The notes under the pieces are model-generated. The model was given only the letters and a program-made list of their open reading frames with translations. It was not told the origin of the DNA and ran no database searches. Positions 36,153 through 45,296 of a stretch of DNA of 64,000 bases are shown here, piece by piece. Location: contig NSJX01000054.1 in NCBI GenBank assembly GCA_002286715.1, positions 106,914 through 170,913 on the forward strand, in the 5' to 3' direction. The translations under genes were made by a program, and so were the position numbers. The stretch is from Dentipellis sp. KUC8613. Lineage: Eukaryota; Basidiomycota; Agaricomycetes; Russulales; Hericiaceae. Within the stretch, counting starts at the first letter, position 1, and the number at the start of each line of letters is the position of its first letter.

Positions 36153-36849
36153 TGCGTAGAATTCAAGTGTATGTGTATGAAGAGCGATATTCAGCGAGTA
36201 GTGCGAGAATTCGGTTGTGTTGGCGGAAGACTGTGGTAGGTGGAGGGAAGACGGAAGGGCGAGTGCGGAGTCTTATGTGCAATTGGGCCATTGTTCCCTG
36301 GCCATGCTGCCGGGACGAACAAAGAGGGAGCTGCGGCAGATGTGGCCCCGATTCCGCTCACGTGTCCTCCGTATCGGAAGCCTGTCATTATGTAGTCTCT
36401 ATCGATTGGAATGAAGGAATTTCCTGCTGCGATGTTGTAATAACTATCTCTGAAGCGTCAGTACCGCGGTTAGCTTGTGCATGCGCTATGTGGGGCTCCG
36501 TTTGATGGGGGAGTTGTCAGTTGGACAAAAGGCATGTAATGCGATCATTACGACTTGGTTCCGACGACCCTAATCCAGGAGCAATTGCGATACTATCCTC
36601 AAGCTCGAGGAGAAGGTCTCGCGAACTTACTACCGGAAAAGTCCGAGAATATTCTACTTCCAAGTTGGCAGATGCCGAAGCGCACGTGCTGTAGAGTCTC
36701 AATCACCTGACCAGAACGCGTCGTCCACGAGAAGACCAGAGGCTCTCCATCGATGGACGCGTGCAGGCTGCAAAAATCGAAGAAAACATCATATTCGGAT
36801 TCAAACAACATACAGTCGCTTCTTTCTATGCGTCGAACGGTCGAAATAC
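36153..36849. other. Upstream region of paralogue 2, left flank of retrotransposon
   Basis: No gene. It is homologous in patches to 33622-34313. The last five bases (36845-36849, AATAC) are the left copy of the Copia target-site duplication. Confidence 0.55.
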
Positions 36850-37097
36850 TGTTGAAGTGCAACGCGAGTATCGCGTGTCGAGCACATGGTTTTAATGTAG
36901 TGGCGTAGTAGTTACTTACGGTCGACGCGACGCGCCTTTTCCCTCAGTCGCTTATGTGCTAAGACTGAGGGTAAGTCGCTAACTTATGGTCTGATTTTAC
37001 TATACTCACACATTCTGTAGTTTCGTATCCTACAGGTACTGAACAATATAGTCGCTTATGTGCTAAGACTGAGGTTTCGTATCCTACAGGTTTAATA
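36850..37097 (+). repeat. 5' LTR
   Basis: 248 bp, begins TGTTGAAGTG and ends GTTTAATA. It carries a perfect hairpin (CCCTCAGTC at 36941-36949, GACTGAGGG at 36963-36971, 13-nt loop). Two short modules are each present twice: one containing GCTTATGTGCTAAGACTGAG (near 36950 and 37053) and one containing TTTCGTATCCTACAGGT (near 37021 and 37075). The ends are TG...TA rather than TG...CA. Confidence 0.93.
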
Positions 37098-37113
37098 GGT
37101 TATGGGCTATTAG
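37098..37113 (+). promoter_or_regulatory. Probable primer-binding site (half-tRNA type)
   Basis: The first internal bases after the 5' LTR read GGTTATGGGCTATTAG. GGTTATG-GC is complementary, with one mismatch, to the anticodon-loop region (GCTCATAACC) of initiator Met tRNA. Priming by a tRNA cut at the anticodon loop is known for Drosophila copia and yeast Ty5, so the same mechanism is inferred here. Confidence 0.55.
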
Positions 37114-37295
37114 TCTCGTGCCACTCGCCGAGAGAGAAAGAACCTCATACCAGACCTCAGCACACCTTATCCTTCAAGTTCATAGCAATTTCGGCTGCTC
37201 GACGCCTCTTAACGCGTACGAGGACCATTTTCTTCTGACATTTTCGTCAACATCGCGCGTTTCCCTTTGTTTTCTGCGCCACGCTATTCTGCGGC

Positions 37296-40200
37296 ATGAC
37301 GGTCCTACCCACCGATACCTCGAAGCCTTCCGTGCTTGTACATACCCTGAATGGCTCGTCATGGCCTCCCGACCTCTACCTGGACCGATCAAAGCAGAAT
37401 TGGCCGGAGTGGTCGCAGCGCCTCTCGGATATCCTTGGTGTCTCGGGCGGCGGCCTCTGGCGGTATCCCGAAGGCAAGATTCCGAAGCCTGATGGATCTA
37501 CTGAGCCGCGCGCGTGCGCAAACTGGGAGGACAACGACCACAGTGTCTTGTCGTTCATCCGAATGAAGCTGTCGAACACTGAACGCGACCATATCAAAGC
37601 GGAGACGACGTCACAGGGCGCCTACTCGGCTCTAAAGAAGCGGCATGAGAAACAGGGGGCGTTAGACCAAGTGCTTCTCATGCACGAGGCATTTGGCATC
37701 TCCTACTCACCGGATGTTCCCTTCGAGAAGACGACCGAGGAGATCAAACGTATGAACGCGCGTATCTGGGCTGGTGGAAATACCGTCGACACGGATTTGT
37801 TCTGTTCCATCCTTATGCTCAATGGCTTGACCACCCACTTTCCGAACGTCCGGAATGCTGTAGGCGACACTCTTGCTGCTGGTACCTGCACGCCGGAGTC
37901 TATCAGCAATCGCCTCGATACGGAACAAGCCTTACTCAAGCGCGATAAATCTCCCCCGACTGTCCTTGCTACCCGTGCATCTCCACCCTCATCCAACTCT
38001 TCTCGCCCACGCAAGGTTTGCTCCAATTGCCATCGCCCGAACCATGCTGTCGAATACTGCGTCGCGGCTGGAGGTGGGATGGCTGGAAAGACTATTGCTG
38101 AGTCGATCGAGGCGAAACGAGCGAAGAATGGTAAAGGAAAGGGAACAGGGAGTTCTACAGTCTCACCGCAGATATACAAGACTTCACAAGGCGAGTCCTG
38201 CATGATCGTCGGTGGACAAGTGTATTTTCTTCAGAAGACGCCCACGCCACCGCAGCCAACCAACATGACGTCATTCGTTGGTCTGGCCACCGATCCCATT
38301 TCATCCATCCCCGACCACCTTATCTCTCCGGGAGATGCCTTCGAGCACCATGTATGGGTCACGCTTGATGCCCCAGGTGGCCTTCATGCAAACATTGACT
38401 GGTCACAACATCACCAGACTTTTGACTACGCAAACCTCACGGTTGCACCGCCCACGGTTACAAATCGAACTCCTCTCTCGTTGGCCGACTATCCATGGTA
38501 TCTAGACACTGGGGCCGAACTTCATGTCTCGCCAGAGCGAGATGACTTTCTTCAACTTCAGCCGATCTCTCCACGTCCTATCCGAGGCGTTGGCGGGTCT
38601 GTGATCAACGCGGTGGGTATAGGCACAATTCGACTGGTTGTCGGACGCGGTCTCAAGCTCGACTTAACCAACGTCCTCTACATCCCTGAAGCGACTGTTC
38701 GCCTGATTTCTGTCCTAGACATGAACCGCAGTAACAAGTTCATATCCCATTTTGATCACGAGAAATGCTGGATCACCAATCAGAGCAACGCCATTGTTGC
38801 TCGTGGCACCGTCGCTCATAACAGGAAATTGTATTCCCTCTCGCTCTCCAATCTCGTCACAGAACATCGCGCGTTTATCGCAACACGACTTCCCACACTC
38901 GACACCTGGCACCACCGTCTCGGACATGCGAATTACCGCACCGTTCTTGACATGTCTCGTCACTCAGCCGCCGATGGTATGCCTATTGATCTTTCTCTCG
39001 AACCACCTAAATGTGACTCTTGCATCCAGGGCAAGCAGGTCCGGAACACTGTTCCTAAGGTTCGGGAGGGGGAGAAGGCGACACGGCGTGTTGAACGAGT
39101 CTATGTTGATCTGACGGGGCCTGCGTCGAAAGTGTCTAGGAGTGGAAACCTGTACTCGATGAATCTAATAGATGACCATTCTAGTTTCTCTTGGAGCATC
39201 TCGCTACGTTCGAAGAGTGACGCCTTTGCCAAACTCTTAGCTTGGGAGAAACTCATCGAGAAGCAATTCAACGAGAAAGTTGGCATTTATGTCACCGATA
39301 ACGGCGAACTCAAATCTAGCGATATGGAAGCATGGTGTGCATCACAGGGAACAGATCATCAATTCACAGCTCCGTACACGTCAGCACAGAATGGTCGTTC
39401 AGAACGTCTTCACCTCACCATTCGCAATAAAGCGAGAGCGATGCGAATTTCGTGTCAGGCACCTGAATATCTTTGGGACGAGTTTGACGTGACTGCATCA
39501 TATCTGTCGAACTTCACGCCATCCTCATCCCTTAAAGGAAAGACACCATATGAAGTATGGCATGGACGCAAGCCGAATATATCTCACTTACGAGAAATCG
39601 GCTGTCGGGCATTTGTTCTGAAGGAGACAAATAACCCGAAAATTGGCGCACGTTCATATGAGTGCAAGCTTATTGGATACGAACCACATGCAAAGGCGTA
39701 CAGATGCTGGCACCCACCAACCGGAAAAGTGGTTACCTCATTCAATGTCTCATTTATTGAACGCAAAGATGCTATATCCAAGCCGCTATACCCTGGTCGC
39801 ATCATTAATGATGAAAGCACACCGCATCCCGAAGAGACATGGCCTGTCCCGCCGCCACCACCCGCTGATGAGGAAGATGATATTGAACCTCCTGCACTGA
39901 GTTCATCCCATTCAACTGCCGATATCCCACCCCGTCGCTCCATACGCCAAAGAAATGTTCTTGATCGCCAAACCACCCAAGATGGCCTTAACCATAGCGA
40001 GGCTGTCCAACGAGCGATCCGTGAATCACAGGAGGCTGGCATTCGTCAGCGTGAGGCTCGTGCGGAAGCTCGCAAAGCACGTACTACCGTGAATGACCAT
40101 CCTGCGCAGGATCTTGCTGATCTCCTTGCTGGAGGACAGACACCAGTGGAGCCTGCCCACCTACAGTCCCACTCACGCCAAGCTCTGCATGACCTTGAAC

Positions 40201-41882
40201 AAGAAATTCAGGAACTCAATGCATTACCAGGTCCTGCAGAGATCGAAGTACTCACCGAGGTTTACGCCGCCCTCGCAGATGGCACCGTCAGTGTCGAATT
40301 TCCCGATGACCCAAAATCGTGGAAAGAAGCAATGGCGAGTGACGAACGTGAACAGTGGATAGGAGGAGCTACCGAGGAACTCAAGAGCCTGAAAGACCTA
40401 AATGTCTATAAACTCGTTCCCCGGGATACGGTACCTCGTGGCCGAAAAATCCTCAAGGGCCGCCTTCTGTGTACCCGCAAACGCGACGAAGCAGGTGTCG
40501 TCAAGCGACATAAAGTGCGATTTGTCTGTAAAGGCTTTGAGCAGGTATTTGGTCAGGATTACAACAAAACTACCGCACCTACTGCCCGAATGGAGTCTTT
40601 TCGTGCACTGCTACAGATCGCCGCTGCGCGTGATTGGGATGCTCGTCAATTTGATGTCAAGACAGCCTTCCTATATGGAATTCTTCCTGAGGAGGAGGCT
40701 CAATACATGGAGCAACCAGAAGGATTCGAAGAGCCGGGCAAAGAGGATTGGGTATGGCTGCTTCAGAAGGGATTATATGGTATGAAGCAAAGCGGCCGGA
40801 TTTGGAACAAGACGATGCACGCCGCGATGGTCGAATGGGGCTTTGAGCGCCTCCCCTGCGAGTGGTGCGTCTACTACCGCAAAACTCGAACCGGCGTCAC
40901 GATCGTGGTCGTCCACGTCGATGATATGCTATCCATTGCCAGCAATCAGGAGGAGAACGAGCGATTTTACCAACAACTCAAACAAAAATGGGTCATCTCT
41001 GATCTAGGTGAAGTAAAATTCGCTCTTGGGATTGCTGTCCAACGGAATCGCTCAGAACGCACCGTCGCATTGTCACAAAAGGCCCTTATCAGTCGAGTCC
41101 TCGTTCAGTTTAGACAGCAGGATGCTGATCCCGCACCAACGCCGATGGACCCAGGCGTGAAGCTTACACGTCCAGACCAAAGCGCCGAGCTCAGCAAAGA
41201 CGAATACAATGTCCTCGCTGTTACGCCTTATCGGTTGCTTGTCGGATGTTTGATGTACCTTGCTATTGGAACAAGACCCGACATCGCTTATGCTGTTGGA
41301 AGACTCGCTGGCTTCATGGACTGTTATCGCAAGGAGCACTGGCATGCTGCGCTCCGAGTTGTTCGATACCTCAAAGGTACTCAGGATCTCGCACTCACTC
41401 TCGGTGGCGAACAAATTCAGCTTGTCGGTTTCACGGACTCGGATTACGCGAACTGCACGGATACGAGACGATCTATCGGAGGATACTGCTTCGCACTCGG
41501 AACAGGTATCATATCTTGGGCTTCGAGGAAACAGAGAGTTGTTGCTGATTCCACATGCTATGCGGAATACATTGCGGCACATGAAGCTTCCAAGGAATGT
41601 CTATGGCTCCGTCAACTACTCTCAAGCCTCGACATTCCTCAGGAAAATCCGACTCCACTCTTATGCGACAACAACGCGGTGATCACCCTGTCCCAAGATC
41701 AAGCTCTGCACGCTCGCTCGAAGCATTACGACATCACTTACCATGTACTGCGGCAATGTGTCGAAGACGAAAAGATTGTATTGAGCCGTGTTCGCTCATC
41801 GGACAACCCCGCGGACATCTTCACGAAGGCTTTGGGGACGAAGGACTTCTGCCGGCTGAGGGATTATCTGGGAGTTAGATGA
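37296..41882 (+). CDS. Copia Gag-Pol polyprotein
   Basis: Single uninterrupted frame, 1528 residues, starting 198 nt after the 5' LTR. Visible in order: Gag with a CCHC zinc knuckle CSNCHRPNHAVEYC (about 242-255); aspartic protease with WYLDTGAELH (about 401-410); integrase HHCC zinc finger (WHHRLGHANY to CDSCIQGK, about 539-580) and DDE core residues in VDLTGPAS, VTDNGELK and GRSERLH (about 603, 667 and 701); reverse transcriptase with FDVKTAFLYG, GLYGMKQSGRIW and the VVHVDDMLS active site (about 1206-1212); RNase H with GFTDSDYANC, ADSTCYAEY and ARSKHYDITYH. Gag and Pol share one frame, as in Drosophila copia. No stop or frameshift is present, so all enzymes should be made by proteolysis of one product. 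Confidence 0.95.
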   Translation: MTVLPTDTSKPSVLVHTLNGSSWPPDLYLDRSKQNWPEWSQRLSDILGVSGGGLWRYPEGKIPKPDGSTEPRACANWEDNDHSVLSFIRMKLSNTERDHIKAETTSQGAYSALKKRHEKQGALDQVLLMHEAFGISYSPDVPFEKTTEEIKRMNARIWAGGNTVDTDLFCSILMLNGLTTHFPNVRNAVGDTLAAGTCTPESISNRLDTEQALLKRDKSPPTVLATRASPPSSNSSRPRKVCSNCHRPNHAVEYCVAAGGGMAGKTIAESIEAKRAKNGKGKGTGSSTVSPQIYKTSQGESCMIVGGQVYFLQKTPTPPQPTNMTSFVGLATDPISSIPDHLISPGDAFEHHVWVTLDAPGGLHANIDWSQHHQTFDYANLTVAPPTVTNRTPLSLADYPWYLDTGAELHVSPERDDFLQLQPISPRPIRGVGGSVINAVGIGTIRLVVGRGLKLDLTNVLYIPEATVRLISVLDMNRSNKFISHFDHEKCWITNQSNAIVARGTVAHNRKLYSLSLSNLVTEHRAFIATRLPTLDTWHHRLGHANYRTVLDMSRHSAADGMPIDLSLEPPKCDSCIQGKQVRNTVPKVREGEKATRRVERVYVDLTGPASKVSRSGNLYSMNLIDDHSSFSWSISLRSKSDAFAKLLAWEKLIEKQFNEKVGIYVTDNGELKSSDMEAWCASQGTDHQFTAPYTSAQNGRSERLHLTIRNKARAMRISCQAPEYLWDEFDVTASYLSNFTPSSSLKGKTPYEVWHGRKPNISHLREIGCRAFVLKETNNPKIGARSYECKLIGYEPHAKAYRCWHPPTGKVVTSFNVSFIERKDAISKPLYPGRIINDESTPHPEETWPVPPPPPADEEDDIEPPALSSSHSTADIPPRRSIRQRNVLDRQTTQDGLNHSEAVQRAIRESQEAGIRQREARAEARKARTTVNDHPAQDLADLLAGGQTPVEPAHLQSHSRQALHDLEQEIQELNALPGPAEIEVLTEVYAALADGTVSVEFPDDPKSWKEAMASDEREQWIGGATEELKSLKDLNVYKLVPRDTVPRGRKILKGRLLCTRKRDEAGVVKRHKVRFVCKGFEQVFGQDYNKTTAPTARMESFRALLQIAAARDWDARQFDVKTAFLYGILPEEEAQYMEQPEGFEEPGKEDWVWLLQKGLYGMKQSGRIWNKTMHAAMVEWGFERLPCEWCVYYRKTRTGVTIVVVHVDDMLSIASNQEENERFYQQLKQKWVISDLGEVKFALGIAVQRNRSERTVALSQKALISRVLVQFRQQDADPAPTPMDPGVKLTRPDQSAELSKDEYNVLAVTPYRLLVGCLMYLAIGTRPDIAYAVGRLAGFMDCYRKEHWHAALRVVRYLKGTQDLALTLGGEQIQLVGFTDSDYANCTDTRRSIGGYCFALGTGIISWASRKQRVVADSTCYAEYIAAHEASKECLWLRQLLSSLDIPQENPTPLLCDNNAVITLSQDQALHARSKHYDITYHVLRQCVEDEKIVLSRVRSSDNPADIFTKALGTKDFCRLRDYLGVR

Positions 41883-41972
41883 GTGGATGATTTCTTTTCT
41901 TTTCTTTCTTCTTTCTATTCCATCTCTCGCATGACTTTTACTTTACGAAGTGCACGTTACTATTCTCGCGTT

Positions 41973-41981
41973 GAGGAGGAG
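41973..41981 (+). promoter_or_regulatory. Polypurine tract
   Basis: GAGGAGGAG immediately before the TG of the 3' LTR, the expected plus-strand DNA primer site for reverse transcription. Confidence 0.75.
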
Positions 41982-42229
41982 TGTTGAAGTGCAACGCGAG
42001 TATCGCGTGTCGAGCACATGGTTTTAATGTAGTGGCGTAGTAGTTACTTACGGTCGACGCGACGCGCCTTTTCCCTCAGTCGCTTATGTGCTAAGACTGA
42101 GGGTAAGTCGCTAACTTATGGTCTGATTTTACTATACTCACACATTCTGTAGTTTCGTATCCTACAGGTACTGAACAATATAGTCGCTTATGTGCTAAGA
42201 CTGAGGTTTCGTATCCTACAGGTTTAATA
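41982..42229 (+). repeat. 3' LTR
   Basis: 248 bp, same sequence as the 5' LTR on visual comparison, including the hairpin (42073-42081 with 42095-42103). It is followed directly by the right target duplication AATAC at 42230-42234. Confidence 0.93.
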
Positions 42230-42304
42230 AATACGACAAGTACACTAACAAACACCACGGTCTTTCCAGCTTGACATTCGCCTACGGCCATCGCACATTC
42301 CCCC

Positions 42305-43100
42305 CTACGGCGCAACAGCCTCCTCCTTCCACACCTCTCCCTCTCTCCAAAACCTCGTCCTCCGATTCGGCTCCACGCCCAACTGCACCCAATCCACCTC
42401 TGTCGGCTCAATCACCAACAACGCACAATGCTCCCTCGCCGCCCGCACCGCGCTCTCCTCCCCCTCATCCTTCGCCTCAGCCACGCTCGCGGGCAACTGC
42501 AGCGGCCACGCGTCCATCTGCGCGTACCCGCCCGCGAGGCGCGTGCCCGGCGCGACGTCGCCCGCGAAGGACGCGCGGATGCCCGCGCTGAGCATGGCGA
42601 AGAGCTCGTCCGCCTTGCCGCGCCAGTCGAAGCCCGCCGCGTCGAGCGCCGCGATGCCCGGGCAGCGCGCAGCCGTTTCCACGCCCGAGCCCGGCCCCGC
42701 GGTTCCGGAAGGGGAGGGGGACAGCGGGATGAGGTGCGCGGTGCCGCCGATGCGGAACTGGTCTGCGGAGCCGCCGATCCACCAGTTCAGCTCGACGGAG
42801 GGGTTGTGTAAGAGGTGGCCGGCTTTGGCGGAGCGCCGGTCGGTCGTGGTGAGCAGGAGCGGGAGCGAGGGGTGGTCTTGGGGCGTGAGGAAGGCGCGGT
42901 GCACGAGTGTGCGGACGTGTGGTTTGTGGGCGGCGTCGGTGGTGGCGAGTTGGTAGACTGGGGCGACGGTGAGATGGTGAGATAGATCTAGGGGTGGAAG
43001 TACTTAGGAGGGGTGAGGGGGGCTTACGGGATGAGGAGGAGTTGTCGGCGATGAGTTGCGTGAGGCTGGTGTACCAGCGGGGAGCGCCTGTGGCGGGCAT
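42305..43100 (-). CDS. Pyridoxamine 5'-phosphate oxidase-like FMN-binding protein (Alr4036 type)
   Basis: 241 residues in two exons, 43100-43028 and 42957-42305 (726 nt, in frame). It begins MPATGAPRWYTSLTQLIADN and continues YQLATTDAAHKPHVRTLVHR, the FMN-barrel start seen in fungal Alr4036-family proteins. Further blocks are LLLTTTDRRSAKAGHLLHNP, VELNWWIGGSADQFRIGGTA and ERRRTRFWREGEVWKEEAVAP-like C-terminal sequence (NRRTRFWREGEVW). The family resembles PNPO and probably binds FMN, but its reaction has not been established. It could contribute to vitamin B6 or flavin chemistry. The stop codon is only 71 bp from the right target duplication of the Copia element, so the normal 3' UTR or terminator of this gene may be interrupted or supplied by the LTR. 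Confidence 0.85.
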
Positions 43101-43472
43101 GGTGTTGTAAGAGAGTAGAGGGTGGTTGAGTTCGAGGAGATGAAGATAAGATGGGTTGACGCAAAGTTCAGGTTATATAGCGTCGATCGAGGCGTTGGAT
43201 TTTAGTTCTCGACTTATGACGTCTCCTCTGGGGTTCGAAGCTAACGCATCGCAAAGTCCAAAATCTAGCATGTACACAACACCGAACACTCGCAAACTCG
43301 TATTTACAATAATAGTGCGGAAGCAGCAGAGCAAGAGTCTACAAGGAACCTAGAGATGACAGCAAGAAAGATCGCCGGAACGTAACTGTATCTGGTGGTA
43401 CAAAATAACACGACTCGACCTATAACAGAAGAATAAAAACACGCGTCCATTCGTCCTTGTACCCTGGCGATC
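43101..43472. other. Intergenic, no gene seen
   Basis: Promoter of the FMN-binding protein and 3' region of the acidic protein gene. Nothing else is recognised. Confidence 0.4.
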
Positions 43473-44099
43473 TTACACCTTGACCTTCTTCGCGCCGTTC
43501 TCGCCGTCGACGGCGCCGGCATCTGCTTCCTCCTCGTCCTCCTCGCGTGCGCGTTTCTCGCCTACGACGGTCTTTGCGCCGTTCCCGTTCCCGTTCGCCA
43601 CGGGCGGCACGACATCCCCTTCCTGATAGTCGTCTTCGTACTCTTCCTCATCTGCTTCCTGTGAAGCCGTAATGTCAATCCGAGTACTGGGGCGAGGTGG
43701 ATACACGTGTACTCACCTCTTCGCCGCCAAGGAGTAGTGCGGTGAGGTTTTGTTTCTACAGACACCTCAGATCACGGCCTCATCAGGCTTGAGAGTGTAG
43801 GACGAACCTCGGCGGTATCACCCTCGTCTTCCTCCTCCTCGTCCTCCTCGAACCCTCCGCCTTCCTCTTCTTCCTCACGCTAAATATGCTATCAGCAACC
43901 AAATTGACAGCATCAACAAGACAAAGCGGCGCACCTCAATCTCATCATCATAGTCGTCGCTCTCATCACCCTCGCCCACGTCTTCGCCCTCGCCTTCGTC
44001 CACGCCCGCAACCGGTGGCACCTCTGCCTTCTCCATTACCGGTACCGTCTCCGCGTCCGCGGCGGGCACAGCGGCAGCAGTGCTAGTGGGCTCGGCCAT
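43473..44099 (-). CDS. Small acidic low-complexity protein
   Basis: 153 residues in four exons: 44099-43935, 43879-43808, 43755-43717 and 43658-43473 (462 nt, in frame). Start MAEPTSTAAAVPAADAETV. More than a third of the sequence is Asp or Glu, in runs such as REEEEEGG and FEEDEEEEDEGD. A short non-acidic patch, KQNLTALLLGGEE, looks like the only candidate for a structured binding element. The C terminus is basic (AKKVKV), preceded by VVGEKRAREEDEEE, so a nuclear location is plausible. The composition is like histone chaperones or prothymosin-type proteins, but no family domain is visible and a function is not claimed. Confidence 0.65.
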
Positions 44100-45296
44100 G
44101 GCTGTATTTGTGAGATAATTTAGAATTTGATAGATATGTGGTGGGGATAAATAGGAGGAAGGGGAGGGTGGAGAGACGGTGAGAGCAGGAGCTGAGTCCA
44201 CGGTCGTCGGTGCGCCAGCAGTCACGGTTGCCGTTCCAACTTCGATCTCGGATCGGGATGCGGGGAAGGACGTCATAGACCTGGACTCGGCCCGGGACCT
44301 ATGCTCGGTCCGCGTGGACACGTGGACCGGCGCTAATTGCTGTAGCCAATGATTCGTCGAATGTTGTCAAGCTGGTAAACACTGGTTATATGCTATAGCA
44401 ACTCTGCTGGCGAAGACATACAGCTAGAACACACCTCAAGAAACCTGATATTCTGGATAAAATCCGTTCTTCAAAGCGGTACGAGGTACTGACCCAGAGA
44501 AACGCGGATATCCCTCCTTGCCGACAAAGAGCGGCGAGGCAAATAGGCCACGGAAGACCCGGAACAGAATGTGAAGAATAGTGAAAGCCCTAGCTTCGAG
44601 CATGCATTAATGCAGCTTCTTCGACTACCTCCAGAGTATAAGAGGGCCGCTGTTTGTCCGTGGTCTTCCGTCCGCACGTATTTCCGTATTTATGGATTCC
44701 AATGTCGGAGGCCATTTTTCTTATATACCGCGATGCCCTCGTCTCAAGGACAATCCGTTCTTTCCCTCTTTTCCCCATGAGCACCCTCTCGTCGCCGTCG
44801 TCGCAGACCTTACCCTCCGCCGTTGATGGCGATACCCCGCATTGCAGGGGCGGAGGTGCTTATGCGACGCGGGCATGGCCCGCGCATGACTCATCGACGA
44901 GCCCTCCGTACTTGCCGATCACAGTACCCGTCCTAACTCTATATGTACACACCGATCGTCGTGGGTCGCTACGAGCTCGACGTCGGCGAACGATGAGCGC
45001 GTCGGACGATCCGACGATGGCAGCGGGGGCATTACTTGGGCTTACATACGCCGCGGCACTCGCATCATGTCGCGGCGTCGTCCGCGTCGACCTCTCACTT
45101 TTCCCCGTCGCTGCCCCCACCCTGTTCACTCCCTCGCGACGAGCCCCGAGCCCGACGCACGCATCCGGTTCCGCAGTCGCAGGTCGCACACTGCACGCTG
45201 TCTATATCCCGCCCCATCATACCCCCCGTTCGTTCGCCTACATATACCCACACCCCGCGTCGTAGTTGTAGAGCAGCGTGAGCCCGCCTCGTGCAG
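44100..45296. promoter_or_regulatory. Divergent promoter region, no gene seen
   Basis: 1.2 kb between two divergently transcribed genes (acidic protein, minus; GRAM-VASt protein, plus). An open frame of about 200 codons on the plus strand (44654-45265) has no domain, no splice logic and a composition like promoter DNA, so it is not called. The region includes CT-rich stretches near 45080-45260. Confidence 0.45.

Larger units (their letters stand above)
36850..42229 (+). mobile_element. Intact Ty1/Copia LTR retrotransposon, 5380 bp
   Basis: Complete element: two 248-bp LTRs, identical as far as I can compare base by base, a primer-binding site, a single 1528-codon gag-pol frame, a purine tract and a perfect 5-bp target duplication AATAC (36845-36849 and 42230-42234). 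Order protease-integrase-RT-RNase H defines Copia rather than Gypsy. Identical LTRs, an uninterrupted frame and an intact target duplication indicate a very recent, possibly still competent insertion. It sits between an F-box-like gene promoter and the 3' end of the FMN-binding protein gene. Confidence 0.95.

Noticed and set aside
36850..42229. Possible Gypsy-type element
   Set aside because: Integrase precedes reverse transcriptase in the polyprotein, which is the Copia order.
42305..43100. Interruption of the FMN-binding protein coding region by the retrotransposon
   Set aside because: The stop codon and C terminus are intact; the insertion is entirely downstream.
44654..45265. 203-codon plus-strand open frame upstream of the GRAM-VASt gene
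   Set aside because: Promoter-like composition, no domain, and it overlaps the expected 5' UTR.
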